A stretch of 54,922 nucleotides of DNA, taken from Bacillota bacterium. Lineage in GTDB: Bacteria; Bacillota; Clostridia; Christensenellales; UMGS416. This document shows positions 8,234 through 16,623 of the stretch, piece after piece (position 1 is the stretch's first letter; every line of letters starts with the position of its first letter). The position numbers and the translations under genes are program-made. The stretch spans positions 1-54,922 of the forward strand of contig JAEYYW010000120.1 of NCBI GenBank assembly GCA_023428265.1. The letters are read 5' to 3'. The notes under the pieces were generated by a model. The model was not told the DNA's origin and ran no database searches. It worked only from the letters and a program-made list of their open reading frames with translations.

Positions 8234-9532
8234 GGCGCCCTGGCCCGTGCCGGCATTGGGCAGGCTGTGTTCCTTCCTCATCATGCGGCTGTATTGCCGC
8301 CAGCCAACCAATCCGGCGCCCACCGCGATGGCCGCAAACAGCGCCAACGCAACCCATGAGCCCATGGTATCGGATAACAGGCTGAACAGCATCTGCCCCA
8401 CAGGGATTGCCAACATGCACAAAGAGGCATCCACCCCCACCACACGGCCCATCAGGTGGCCGGGCACAATCCGCTGCATGGCGGTGGTGACCGCGATGCT
8501 GGCCGTTACGATGGTGGCCACAATACATAGCGCCGTGAGGTTGATCAGCAGGAATTGCAGCAGCACCCGTTGGCTTCCTGCCAGAGACCCAAAAAGCAGC
8601 GCCATCGCCATCACAACCAAGAGCACCCCGTCAATCAAAAAAACCCTTGTGAGCAGCTGGCGATAATCCAGCTTCTTCATGACCATGGAGGCCAGCAACG
8701 ATCCGGCAATCGGGCCCACATACAGGATCGATCTGGAAATGCCGAAGAGCTCGTTGGTCACACCCACATCCTTGAACATGATGATGGATACTCCCACCGA
8801 AAACACCGGATACAGCGCAAGGTTGGAAGCAATGCTCAGCACCACGATCATCACAAGCTCCTTGTTGTGAAAAATCGTGTCCAGCCCCACCCGCATGGAT
8901 GCCCATAGCGACTCATGCTCCTGCGGCTCGCTTTTGATCATGCTCTTGTTTTTCAGTTTGGATTCAATGGTGGCCGCCAGGAAGAAGCTGCAGCAGTTGA
9001 CCAGCATGATCACCAAAAGCCCATTGTCATCACCCGGGTGCAGGAACGGCATTGAGGCAACCACAGGCCCAAGGATGAGCGCGAAACTGGAAACCATCGA
9101 ACCGAGGATGTTGGTGTCCTTCAGCTGGCTTTCTTCCACAATCTCGGGGATAATGGCGTTGTTGGTGGGGTCATAAAATGTTTGCGCGGCGGAAAGCAGC
9201 AATACAAAGGCATAGACGCTGGCCAGCGGCAGCGGGAGCACAAAGCGGTGCCACAGAGCGAAAGCAAGCGTGACGCATCCGGAGATGATATCCAGCATCA
9301 CCATCAGCCGCCTTCGGTTGATCCGGTCTGTAACCACCCCGGAAAACGGGCCAATCAGCCTGGGAAGCACTGCAACGGCCAAAACAGATGCAAAGGCGAT
9401 ATCAGAGTTGGTCTTGGTATATACATATAAAGACAGGGCAAATGTCTGCATCACACTTCCGAGCTCGGAAATGAATTGCGCAGACATCAGCAACCTGGTA
9501 TTCCTGTTTCGGAGCTGCCGAAAGACGCCCAT
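8222..9532 (-). CDS. MFS efflux transporter (MFS_3 / macrolide-exporter type)
   Basis: A 436-residue integral membrane protein with about twelve hydrophobic segments. The start (MGVFRQLRNRNTRLLMSAQF) and the loop DRINRRRLMVMLD, a version of the MFS motif between TM2 and TM3, are typical of MefA/EntS-like exporters. The substrate cannot be told from sequence. TTTGGAGG precedes ATG. It has its own promoter and overlaps the uridine-kinase-like gene tail to tail by 12 bases. Confidence 0.88.
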   Translation of the reverse strand: MGVFRQLRNRNTRLLMSAQFISELGSVMQTFALSLYVYTKTNSDIAFASVLAVAVLPRLIGPFSGVVTDRINRRRLMVMLDIISGCVTLAFALWHRFVLPLPLASVYAFVLLLSAAQTFYDPTNNAIIPEIVEESQLKDTNILGSMVSSFALILGPVVASMPFLHPGDDNGLLVIMLVNCCSFFLAATIESKLKNKSMIKSEPQEHESLWASMRVGLDTIFHNKELVMIVVLSIASNLALYPVFSVGVSIIMFKDVGVTNELFGISRSILYVGPIAGSLLASMVMKKLDYRQLLTRVFLIDGVLLVVMAMALLFGSLAGSQRVLLQFLLINLTALCIVATIVTASIAVTTAMQRIVPGHLMGRVVGVDASLCMLAIPVGQMLFSLLSDTMGSWVALALFAAIAVGAGLVGWRQYSRMMRKEHSLPNAGTGQGASAD

Positions 9533-9561
9533 CTAGCCTCCAAACAGTGATATGCTATGCA

Positions 9562-9590
9562 ATTATAAACGCAGGAGAAACAAAGATCAA
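9562..9590 (-). promoter_or_regulatory. Promoter of the MFS gene
   Basis: On the minus strand, TTGATC (9590-9585) and TATAAT (9567-9562) are 17 bases apart, about 30 bases before the start. Confidence 0.65.
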
Positions 9591-9632
9591 TCTCAAAATT
9601 CATTTGTAACACAGTTCATTAAAAATAAACAA

Positions 9633-9653
9633 GCTTCCTGATGATCAGGAAGC
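9633..9653 (-). terminator. Terminator of tRNA-Leu(TAA)
   Basis: GCTTCCTGA / TCAGGAAGC is a perfect 9-bp stem. On the minus strand it is followed by a T-rich run. It starts 8 bases after the tRNA 3' end. Confidence 0.8.
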
Positions 9654-9660
9654 CAGGTGT

Positions 9661-9745
9661 TGGTGCCGAAGGCCGGGCTCGAACCGGCACGGGTTGCCCC
9701 GAGGGATTTTAAGTCCCTTGCGTCTGCCAATTTCGCCACTTCGGC
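9661..9745 (-). tRNA. tRNA-Leu (TAA)
   Basis: 85 nt with encoded CCA. The acceptor arm GCCGAAG pairs with CTTCGGC. The anticodon loop reads CTTAAAA, giving TAA. A long variable arm, as in class II tRNAs, is present. Confidence 0.95.
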
Positions 9746-9758
9746 AAGTTACTCCGGT

Positions 9759-9787
9759 AGTTTACCACCGTTGACAATTGCAGTCAA
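9759..9787 (-). promoter_or_regulatory. Promoter of tRNA-Leu(TAA)
   Basis: On the minus strand, TTGACT (9787-9782) and TAAACT (9764-9759) are 17 bases apart, just before the tRNA. Confidence 0.45.
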
Positions 9788-9832
9788 GGCAGGGCGTGGA
9801 TCAAGAAGCTGCTGTGCTTACGAAAATACGTA

Positions 9833-10123
9833 TTACGAATCTCTGTGCAAGAGTTTTTCCGCTTGTGAAATGTCTCTTCTAAAAGTTACGCAGGAATCTG
9901 CCCTACTATATGCATCAAAAACATATCCCGCTTCCAGCCAACTTCGTGTTGCATAATTTCGAGCGCAGTTATTCCAAAGTAGCCTCTTGGGATATCCTTT
10001 ACCTGATAGACATGGCGGAAGATCCGAATCTAGCATTTCACTAATCTGATCAAAATGCAACGTAACAGTCTCAACATTACAATTGAGCAAAAAACTCCTA
10101 AGCGCCCCATACTTGTATGCCAT
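9833..10123 (-). CDS. Small AT-rich hypothetical protein (DUF7662-like)
   Basis: A 96-residue protein with GGGAG five bases before its ATG. The pattern F-x-Q-I-x-x-M-L near residues 24-31, then LPP, a central LLWNN and SWLEAGY near residue 62, resembles a domain of unknown function (DUF7662, from memory) found in many bacterial accessory loci. No catalytic residues are evident. Codon use is clearly more AT-rich than in neighbouring genes, and it sits between tRNA-Leu and a tRNA cluster, a common insertion place for acquired DNA. No integrase or direct repeats are seen. The family call is tentative; the gene itself is likely real. Confidence 0.6.
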   Translation of the reverse strand: MAYKYGALRSFLLNCNVETVTLHFDQISEMLDSDLPPCLSGKGYPKRLLWNNCARNYATRSWLEAGYVFDAYSRADSCVTFRRDISQAEKLLHRDS

Positions 10124-10232
10124 ACATTCTCCCTACCAACCAAATACGTTCAATCTTATATCTGTATATTATAATACCTTTTATATGGTATTGAGAGTCA
10201 TAATTCACTTAACCAACAAAAAATGATTATAG

Positions 10233-10260
10233 AAAAAACTCTGAAACAGTTGTTTCAGAG
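10233..10260 (-). terminator. Terminator of the Val-Phe-Gly-Cys tRNA transcript
   Basis: A 9-bp stem (CTCTGAAAC / GTTTCAGAG) with loop AGTT is followed on the minus strand by six T residues. It lies 10 bases beyond tRNA-Cys. The stretch from here to 10124 holds nothing else recognisable. Confidence 0.85.
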
Positions 10261-10269
10261 CTTTCTGAT

Positions 10270-10344
<75 letters not shown>

Positions 10345-10361
10345 ATATTCAGTTTCAAAAA

Positions 10362-10438
10362 TGGAGCGGGAAACGGGACTCGAACCCGCAACCTTCGCCA
10401 TGGCAAGGCGACGCTCTAGCCAATTGAGCTATTCCCGC
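10362..10438 (-). tRNA. tRNA-Gly (GCC)
   Basis: 77 nt with encoded CCA. The acceptor GCGGGAA pairs with TTCCCGC. The anticodon stem TCGCC/GGCGA holds loop TTGCCAT, giving GCC. Confidence 0.93.
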
Positions 10439-10443
10439 GCGTG

Positions 10444-10519
10444 TGGTGCCTCAGGACAGAATCGAACTGTCGACACAGGGATTTTCAGTCCCTTGCTCTA
10501 CCGACTGAGCTACCGAGGC
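10444..10519 (-). tRNA. tRNA-Phe (GAA)
   Basis: 76 nt with encoded CCA. The acceptor GCCTCGG pairs with CTGAGGC (one G-T). The anticodon GAA lies between GGGAC and ATCCC arms. Confidence 0.95.
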
Positions 10520-10525
10520 ATATCC

Positions 10526-10601
10526 TGGTGGGAACAGTAGGACTCGAACCTACGACCTGTCGGATGTAAACCGAATGCTCTACCAGCTGAGCTATGCTCC
10601 C
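10526..10601 (-). tRNA. tRNA-Val (TAC)
   Basis: 76 nt with encoded CCA. The acceptor GGGAGCA pairs with TGTTCCC. The anticodon loop TTTACAT gives TAC. The first pair of the anticodon stem is a T-C mismatch. It is the first tRNA of the transcript. Confidence 0.92.
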
Positions 10602-10634
10602 CTATTCCCAACACAATTCCGACGCGTGGAATTT

Positions 10635-10664
10635 ATTATAAACCAATAAACCCAGCTCTGTCAA
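10635..10664 (-). promoter_or_regulatory. Promoter of the four-tRNA transcript
   Basis: On the minus strand, consensus TTGACA (10664-10659) and TATAAT (10640-10635) are 18 bases apart, about 34 bases before tRNA-Val. Confidence 0.85.
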
Positions 10665-10718
10665 TCGGTTCTCAAGAGTTTCATTCCGAATCATTTGTCT
10701 CCAGAATTGAAAATCCAT

Positions 10719-10747
10719 TTGACAACGGTATTATGAAATTATATAAT
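10719..10747 (+). promoter_or_regulatory. Promoter of tRNA-Leu(GAG)
   Basis: Consensus TTGACA (10719-10724) and TATAAT (10742-10747) with the ideal 17-base spacer, 20 bases before the tRNA. It is divergent from the four-tRNA promoter. Confidence 0.9.
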
Positions 10748-10766
10748 GTTTTGGCACGCCTGATTT

Positions 10767-10851
10767 GCGGTCATGGCGGAACTGGCAGACGCGTACGTTT
10801 GAGGGGCGTATAGGGCTCCCTGTGTGGGTTCAAGTCCCACTGACCGCACCA
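10767..10851 (+). tRNA. tRNA-Leu (GAG)
   Basis: 85 nt with encoded CCA. The acceptor GCGGTCA pairs with TGACCGC. The anticodon loop reads TTGAGGG, giving GAG. A long class II variable arm is present. Confidence 0.95.
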
Positions 10852-10856
10852 AATGA

Positions 10857-10886
10857 AAGGCCCTGCCACTTGGCAGGGCCTTTTTT
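10857..10886 (+). terminator. Terminator of tRNA-Leu(GAG)
   Basis: GGCCCTGCC / GGCAGGGCC forms a stem of at least 9 bp followed by six T residues. It ends the tRNA transcript and precedes the helicase gene. Confidence 0.9.
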
Positions 10887-10936
10887 GCAGTATGGACACT
10901 GCCGCACCGTGATGAAAAGCGGCATGAAGATAAGGA

Positions 10937-12199
10937 ATGAAGAGCGACATGAGTTTTCTACCCGTTTTATCGGAGCAAATGAACCAGACAGCCGCGGCAA
11001 TCGGCTATGAGAAACCCACCCCGATCCAGGAGAAGGCCATCCCGGCGGTCATGGCCGGCCGGGACATCATCGGCCAGGCGCAGACAGGCACCGGCAAGAC
11101 GGCGGCGTTTGCGATGCCGATCCTGGAAAAGCTGGACCTCACAAGCAAGGAAGTGCAGGCATTGGTGCTCTGCCCCACCCGCGAGTTGGCGCAGCAGATC
11201 ACCGATTCGGTCACCAATCTATCCAGGCACCTGCAAGGCTTCACCGTGGTGGCCGTTTATGGTGGCACCCATATGGAGAGCCAGATTCGCAAGCTCGCTG
11301 AGGGCGCCCAGATGATCGTGGGCACGCCGGGCCGGGTGCTTGACCACCTGCGGCGGCGAACCGTCCGATTCTTCCATGTGAAGATTGTGACGCTGGATGA
11401 AGCCGATGAGATGCTGGATATGGGTTTCCGCGAAGACATTGAGGAGATCCTGTCATACACTTCCAGCAAGCGGCAGACGCTGATGTTTTCCGCTACGATG
11501 CCAAAGGAAATCCTGGATCTGGCCAAGCAGTATCAAAAGGACCCTGAGTTTATCACGATTGAAAACCAGGCGCTGGTGGTGCCGGCCATTGAGCAGAGCT
11601 ATCTGGAAACCACGGAGAAATCCAAGGTGACTGAGCTGGCAAACATGCTGCGCAAGCACAAGCCGCGCCTGAGCCTGGTGTTTTGCAACACCAAGCACAA
11701 GGTGGACGAGATCTCCCGCAGCCTCAAACGCATGGGCTTCCGGGCCGAAGGCCTGCATGGCGACATGGACCAGAGCCGCCGAGACAACATCATGATGCGC
11801 TTTCGGACAAAAACGCTGAGCGTGCTGGTGGCCACCGACATCGCAGCCCGCGGGCTTGATATCTCCGGTGTGGATCTTGTGTTCAACTATGATGTGCCGA
11901 AGAACGCTGAGCATTATGTGCACCGCATCGGCCGCACCGGCCGGGCAGGCAATGTGGGCCGCGCAATTACGCTGGTGCTGGGCAAGGAAGCAAAGCAAAT
12001 GAAGCGCATCCAGCACCACACCAAAGTGGAGATGGGCAAGGAAACGGGCAAAGAGACCAGCAAAGAGATGGTACAGAACTCGAGCACGCCGCCCGAGGCC
12101 AATGCTGCACCGGCATCAAATGCCAAGCCGGCAAACCGGAGGCGGAGAGTCAGGAAGGCGAAGCCTGTTCAGACACCTGAGGCAAAGGGGCAAGACTGA
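10937..12199 (+). CDS. DEAD-box RNA helicase
   Basis: All helicase motifs are present: AQTGTGKT (I), PTRELA (Ia), TPGR (Ib), DEAD (II), SAT (III), ATDIAARGLDI (V) and HRIGRTGRAG (VI). The protein (420 residues) has both RecA-like domains and only a short Lys/Glu-rich then Arg/Lys-rich tail (NRRRRVRKAK) instead of the long extension of CshA/DeaD. It likely unwinds RNA in ribosome assembly, mRNA decay or cold adaptation. The start may be ATG 10937 or ATG 10949; neither has ideal ribosome-site spacing. A degraded copy of its 3' end lies at 14221-14376. Confidence 0.92.
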   Translation: MKSDMSFLPVLSEQMNQTAAAIGYEKPTPIQEKAIPAVMAGRDIIGQAQTGTGKTAAFAMPILEKLDLTSKEVQALVLCPTRELAQQITDSVTNLSRHLQGFTVVAVYGGTHMESQIRKLAEGAQMIVGTPGRVLDHLRRRTVRFFHVKIVTLDEADEMLDMGFREDIEEILSYTSSKRQTLMFSATMPKEILDLAKQYQKDPEFITIENQALVVPAIEQSYLETTEKSKVTELANMLRKHKPRLSLVFCNTKHKVDEISRSLKRMGFRAEGLHGDMDQSRRDNIMMRFRTKTLSVLVATDIAARGLDISGVDLVFNYDVPKNAEHYVHRIGRTGRAGNVGRAITLVLGKEAKQMKRIQHHTKVEMGKETGKETSKEMVQNSSTPPEANAAPASNAKPANRRRRVRKAKPVQTPEAKGQD

Positions 12200-12275
12200 G
12201 GATTTTGACATTTATGTTTTTTCATAAGGCTTAACCTATCACATCGATCTCAACAAAAACCAAGCTTGATATGAT

Positions 12276-12303
12276 AAAGACTACCATAAGAATGGTAGTC
12301 TTT
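12276..12303. terminator. Bidirectional terminator between helicase and flavoprotein genes
   Basis: AAAGACTACCA / TGGTAGTCTTT is a perfect 11-bp stem with an A-tract on one side and T-tract on the other. It lies between two convergent genes. Confidence 0.85.
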
Positions 12304-12351
12304 ATTGTAGTCGCTGCGGGCAGGTATGATCACGAAACAGAGGGGTCCCAG

Positions 12352-13932
12352 TCATTGCGCAGTCCCCTTCAGTGATTTGCGCACAGCATCCGCCGCGAGC
12401 TTTCCGGTCAATATCGAAACCGGAAGGCCCGAAGGGCTGAACACCCATTGGCCGCACTGATAGATATCTTTGACCGGCGTTTTGATGGAACTAGTAATCT
12501 TTTGAAACCGGCTCTCTGCCGGCATTGCCTTGTTGGTAAACGCCCACCCTGTGATCGCGCCGTGGGAGTTGCCGGTCTCCCGTTCAATGGACAATGGCGT
12601 GGAACACAGAGAAAAAATGGTTTCCCTCCCAATTTTAGGGAACAGGTTTGCTTCCAGCAAAGCCAAAATCTTATCTGAGCAAAACGCCTTGAACATGTCA
12701 TAGTGGCCCCCATCCGAAAAGTGGCGGACCAGGCGGTAATCCATCAGCGTGCTCACGATAACGCCTGTTTGACCATTCGGCGCAAGAGACTGGTCACGCA
12801 GGGCTGGACATGAAATTTCATAGGTCGTTCGCTCCAAATAAGAGGCAAGCCACATCCACAATTGGTCTTGGCCCTGCGCGGCAGCTTTTTCCCAGGCGGG
12901 CAGCAACGAAAGCCCTTCAGTGGATGCTGTGTAAAACGCATGGGCACCGCAGATATTCTTGAAATAATCGGCACCCAGATTTACACCCAGATACAGCGTC
13001 AGTATCGAATCACCACCGGTGCCTTGCTCTGCTGCGGCACGTTGACTCACGATTGCTGCCGAATCGGGGGCGTTGATTGAGGCGTAAAGCGCCTTTTGAT
13101 CCGCAGCCCAAACAAGCTTCCGGTATCCATACTGCTCCCCATCGGCAGTCACAATCTGCCTCATCGACGCATTCACACAATTGACCACCTTGTCGGTCAT
13201 GATCTCGCCGCCGGATGAGAGAATGCAGTCCGTCACCCGTTGGGCAAGAGCCCCTGTCCCACCCTTGGGGTAACTGTAGTCCAGATACAGACCAAAATAG
13301 CTCAAGGCAAAGAATGTGGGTGTTTCCTTGAAAAAATGCTGAGCAATCATATCGATCAGCGCCTGATTATGTGTAAAATGCTGCAGATAGACATAAACAG
13401 GTTCATTCAACCGGTTTGCCTTGCGGATATTTACCTGATAGCGCAGCAGCCAGGGCAGCAGCGTCTTCAACAAGTATTGCTGATCATGCATGTTATCCAG
13501 AAAAAGAGGGTTATCAATGCCGTAAAGCACATCCATATATGCCATCACTTTCCGGATCTCCTGGGCGATGCGCACGATGTCTGTGGCATCGCCGGGGAAA
13601 AGCACAGTCAGCATCGCCGCATAGTCTGATAGACTGTCGCGGGAAATGAGCTGTGTCCAGCTTTGCCCGATGCCAATGGAAACCGGATTGGTGAAAAACT
13701 CCATATCGATGCCTAGGCTTTTCAGCATGGGGTACAGGATCCCGGAATTCTCAAAGGCGCGGATTCCCGAATCAAATGCAAAGCCACGATGCCAGAATGT
13801 CCCCACAAGGCCGCCGGTCTTTTGCCCCTTCTCACAGAGCATCGTGCGGTAACCATACCGGCTCAAATATGCCGCGCATGCCAGCCCCGCCATCCCGCCA
13901 CCCACAACGACCGCGTCATATTCCCTGTTCAC
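12352..13932 (-). CDS. Phytoene desaturase/CrtI-like FAD oxidoreductase (paralogue 1)
   Basis: About 526 residues. The N-terminal dinucleotide-binding motif (YDAVVVGGGMAGLACAAYLS) and the C-terminal FAD contact (QCGQWVFSPSGLPVSILTGK) place it in the phytoene desaturase/carotenoid isomerase family. I chose GTG at 13932 because AAAGAGGT precedes it at ideal spacing and it puts the FAD motif at the N-terminus; an in-frame ATG at 14016 would add 28 residues. No carotenoid genes are nearby, so the substrate is unknown. It is monocistronic with its own promoter. A second family member lies at 21613-23460. Confidence 0.82.
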   Translation of the reverse strand: MNREYDAVVVGGGMAGLACAAYLSRYGYRTMLCEKGQKTGGLVGTFWHRGFAFDSGIRAFENSGILYPMLKSLGIDMEFFTNPVSIGIGQSWTQLISRDSLSDYAAMLTVLFPGDATDIVRIAQEIRKVMAYMDVLYGIDNPLFLDNMHDQQYLLKTLLPWLLRYQVNIRKANRLNEPVYVYLQHFTHNQALIDMIAQHFFKETPTFFALSYFGLYLDYSYPKGGTGALAQRVTDCILSSGGEIMTDKVVNCVNASMRQIVTADGEQYGYRKLVWAADQKALYASINAPDSAAIVSQRAAAEQGTGGDSILTLYLGVNLGADYFKNICGAHAFYTASTEGLSLLPAWEKAAAQGQDQLWMWLASYLERTTYEISCPALRDQSLAPNGQTGVIVSTLMDYRLVRHFSDGGHYDMFKAFCSDKILALLEANLFPKIGRETIFSLCSTPLSIERETGNSHGAITGWAFTNKAMPAESRFQKITSSIKTPVKDIYQCGQWVFSPSGLPVSILTGKLAADAVRKSLKGTAQ

Positions 13933-14190
13933 ACGTTTACCTCTTTGAAAAAATGAATCGCTCGCCGATTTCCACTGCCCGACCACCCTCTGTGGCACAT
14001 ATTCAGTCAGTTTCATATAGTTTCAGCGTCTTCGTGTCTCCAGGATGGAGTAAAGGTTTTCTCGACAGTATGCTTACGATACGAATACGACTCTTTCCCA
14101 AACATCCCGAGCAGAAAGATCAAACGATGCTTGGAGATCTGTGCTTTTGGATCCAACCATTATCACCATGCCAAACTAATGCTATAGGGA

Positions 14191-14220
14191 ATATTAACAT
14201 TCCATGTTTTAAAATGTCAA
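14191..14220 (-). promoter_or_regulatory. Putative promoter of flavoprotein paralogue 1
   Basis: On the minus strand, TTGACA (14220-14215) and TAATAT (14196-14191) are 18 bases apart. The leader to the start would be about 250 bases. Nothing else is recognisable at 14017-14190. Confidence 0.4.
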
Positions 14221-14376
14221 TATGATGATATCCAGGACACTAAAGTGGAGATGGGCAAGGAAACAGGGAAAGAACCAGGCAGTGAAACGCAAAGCGTGAA
14301 TGCGCAGCCGGAAGCCAACGCAACTCTGGCGGTGAAGCAGCGCCGGAGGCAAAGACGCAAGAGCAAGACTAAGGCG
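14221..14376 (+). pseudogene. Duplicated fragment of the helicase 3' end
   Basis: From 14221 the sequence parallels the helicase tail at about 12000-12165. It encodes KVEMGKETGKEPGSETQ, QPEANAT and QRRRQRRKSKTK, against KVEMGKETGKETSKEMVQ, PPEANAA and NRRRRVRKAKP in the intact gene. Relative to the parent, about four bases are missing near 14234, so the frame is broken. No helicase core precedes it. The similarity starts abruptly, pointing to a duplication followed by deletion. Confidence 0.75.
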
Positions 14377-14385
14377 TGGCAAGTG

Positions 14386-14418
14386 ACAAGAAGGAGGTGG
14401 CAACCACCCCCTTCTTGT
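14386..14418. terminator. Terminator-like hairpin downstream of the BMP permease operon
   Basis: ACAAGAAGG / CCTTCTTGT (9 bp) plus GGTGG / CCACC form a long stem with loop CAA. It lies 26 bases past the last permease stop and could act in both directions; the T-tract is short. Confidence 0.6.
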
Positions 14419-14444
14419 TATGTTCAGAACTCTGTCTTTACCTG

Positions 14445-15392
14445 TTACCGTTTCCCTCTGTCGTAGATTTCTCCGGCCGCCTTTGGTGCGCGTGTGCTCT
14501 TGGAGAAAACAATCAGCGCAAGAATCGTGAGAATATAGGGGAATGTTTTGAGGAGCAAGGGAGGCACCGCGGCAAACACCGACATCACCTGCGACACATT
14601 GGCGATCGTGGCGGCAAGGCCGAAGAAGAATGTGGCGCCGAGGATGCCGAGAGGTTTCCACTGGCCAAAGATCAACGCGGCCAGCGCCAGGAAACCAAGG
14701 CCGCTCACTGTGCCGCTGAACTGCCCGGAATAGGTGACCAGTATCGTGGCCCCGCCCAGGCCTGCAAACGCACCGGACATCAGCACGCCGAAGTATCTCA
14801 TTTTCTTTACATTGATGCCGGCGGCTTCAGCAGCCTGCGGGTGCTCGCCGCACGCCCGGAGCCTGAGGCCAAACGGCGTCTTGAATAGCAAAAACCAGGA
14901 GAGCACGAGCAGCAGCAACACAATCCATGTGGTGGCGTAACTCTGCTTGAAAAACAGGTCGCCCACCACCGGGATGGAGCTGATGAACGGAATATCTCCA
15001 CGGTGGAGGCTGGGCACATCGATGTTGCCGGAGCCGGTGATCTTGCGGGCCAGGAAGATCATCAACGCACCGGCGATCATATTGATCGCCGTGCCGCTGA
15101 TCACCTGGTTGGCGTTCAGATTGATGCTGGCGATTGCATGCAGCAGAGAAAACAGCATGCCCGCCGCAATGGCTGCCAACAGGCCGATCCAAACAGTGAC
15201 GGAGCTGGGCAGCACCGTGTCCAGCGAAGCGATTGTGACCGCGCAGGCAAAAGAGCCCACAACCATCAAGCCCTCCAGGCCGATGTTTACGATGCCGCTG
15301 CGTTCGCTGTAGAGACCGCCCAGCGCCGTAATCAGCAGCGGAATCGTGAAGGCGATGGCGTATGGAAATATTGAACTAATGATCCCCCACAT
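14445..15392 (-). CDS. BMP-family nucleoside ABC transporter, permease 2 (NupQ/YufQ-like)
   Basis: A 315-residue BPD_transp_2-type membrane protein with about nine hydrophobic segments. The signature SERSGIVNIGLEGLMVVGSF near residue 29 and the loop LRACGEHPQAAEAAGINV match the smaller permease of nucleoside/BMP importers. It overlaps the upstream permease by 17 bases and is last in the operon. It would form the channel with the 15376-16623 product; nucleoside specificity is inferred from the family. Confidence 0.92.
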   Translation of the reverse strand: MWGIISSIFPYAIAFTIPLLITALGGLYSERSGIVNIGLEGLMVVGSFACAVTIASLDTVLPSSVTVWIGLLAAIAAGMLFSLLHAIASINLNANQVISGTAINMIAGALMIFLARKITGSGNIDVPSLHRGDIPFISSIPVVGDLFFKQSYATTWIVLLLLVLSWFLLFKTPFGLRLRACGEHPQAAEAAGINVKKMRYFGVLMSGAFAGLGGATILVTYSGQFSGTVSGLGFLALAALIFGQWKPLGILGATFFFGLAATIANVSQVMSVFAAVPPLLLKTFPYILTILALIVFSKSTRAPKAAGEIYDRGKR

Positions 15393-16623
15393 TTTCCAAT
15401 GCCTCCCCCTGCGCTTTTTGTGCTTTCCTGCGGCTCAGCCAATCCCATCCCCGCTCGATCAACACATTGGTCGCGGCGAAGTAGATGATCACGGCGATGA
15501 TCGTGTCGGCGATGTCTGGAGGCACGCTGGTCGCGGCGGACATAAAGCCCTTGCCGCTTTGGAGTATGCCGAAGAACATCGCTGCCGCGGCCACACCCCA
15601 GGGCGAGTTCACACCGAGCAGTGCCACCGCGATGCCGTCATAGCCCTGTGAGGGCAGCGAGCCGATGGAAATGTTGCTGGCATAACCGCAGTAATGCGTG
15701 AACCCCGCCAAACCCGCGAGCGCTCCCGCAATCGTCATGGACAGCATGATGTTGCGGTTTACGGGCATTCCGGCATATTCAGCGGAATGCCGGTTGAAAC
15801 CCACCGCCTTCAACTCATAACCCATCACTGTGCGGTTCAGGATGAATGCGATCAGGATGATGGCGCCGATGGCAACAAAGATGCCAAGGTTCATAAACGA
15901 GTCGGAGCCCCCAAACAGGTCGGTGAGCCACTTCACCTGCAATGAGGCTGTCATGGGGATTGTGCGGGACTCCGTCTCCAGATTGCTTTTCAGATAAGCC
16001 GGAACGAAGTAATAAATCACCCAGTATGCGATCCAGTTCATCATGATTGTGGATACGACCTCATGCACGTTGAACTTCGCCTTCAAGAAGCCCGGCACCG
16101 CCGCCCAAAGAGCTCCGCCCAATATGGCAGCAACAAGCATGATGGGCAGTATCAAAGGCTTGGGCAGCGGCACCCAAAGCGCCACACAGGTGGCCGCAAG
16201 GCCGCCAATCAGCATCTGCCCGGCGCCGCCGATGTTAAACAGGCCCGTGCGGAACGCGAACGCCACCGAAAGGCCGGTCAGCACAAGAGGCACGGTGGAT
16301 GCGATGGATCCGCCGAAACGCTGTATCGTTTTTAATCCGCCGCTGAGGAGATAGTAGAACGATGTGAACGGATCGTTGCCGATCGCAGCCATCAGCACGG
16401 CGCCTGCCAGCAGTCCCAGCACCACGGCCACCAGGGAAACGATCAGCGGCCGGTTGTGCACAATTCTCTTGCGGAAGAACCACACAACTGCCGCAATCAG
16501 CACGACCAACACTCCGCAGAAAACGGAAATTGCAAACCCGAGAGCAATCAGGGCGATGCCCACTGCGTATAAAGCAATACGAGAGAGCTTGGGCTTTGTG
16601 TTTGCCTTATTCTCTGAGCTCAA
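15376..16623 (-). CDS. BMP-family nucleoside ABC transporter, permease 1 (NupP/YufP-like)
   Basis: A 415-residue permease with an N-terminal hydrophobic pair before the conserved BPD_transp_2 core (FRTGLFNIGGAGQMLIGGL, then YELKAVGFNRHSAEYAGM). The start is TTG at 16623, which overlaps the TGA of the ATPase gene (TTGA), implying translational coupling. An N-terminus of this length is usual for the larger permease. It partners the 14445-15392 permease. Confidence 0.92.
   Translation of the reverse strand: MSSENKANTKPKLSRIALYAVGIALIALGFAISVFCGVLVVLIAAVVWFFRKRIVHNRPLIVSLVAVVLGLLAGAVLMAAIGNDPFTSFYYLLSGGLKTIQRFGGSIASTVPLVLTGLSVAFAFRTGLFNIGGAGQMLIGGLAATCVALWVPLPKPLILPIMLVAAILGGALWAAVPGFLKAKFNVHEVVSTIMMNWIAYWVIYYFVPAYLKSNLETESRTIPMTASLQVKWLTDLFGGSDSFMNLGIFVAIGAIILIAFILNRTVMGYELKAVGFNRHSAEYAGMPVNRNIMLSMTIAGALAGLAGFTHYCGYASNISIGSLPSQGYDGIAVALLGVNSPWGVAAAAMFFGILQSGKGFMSAATSVPPDIADTIIAVIIYFAATNVLIERGWDWLSRRKAQKAQGEALENVGDH

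Noticed and set aside
9661..10260. Integrated mobile element at tRNA-Leu
   Set aside because: Base composition shifts, but no integrase, no duplicated tRNA end and no flanking repeats are visible.
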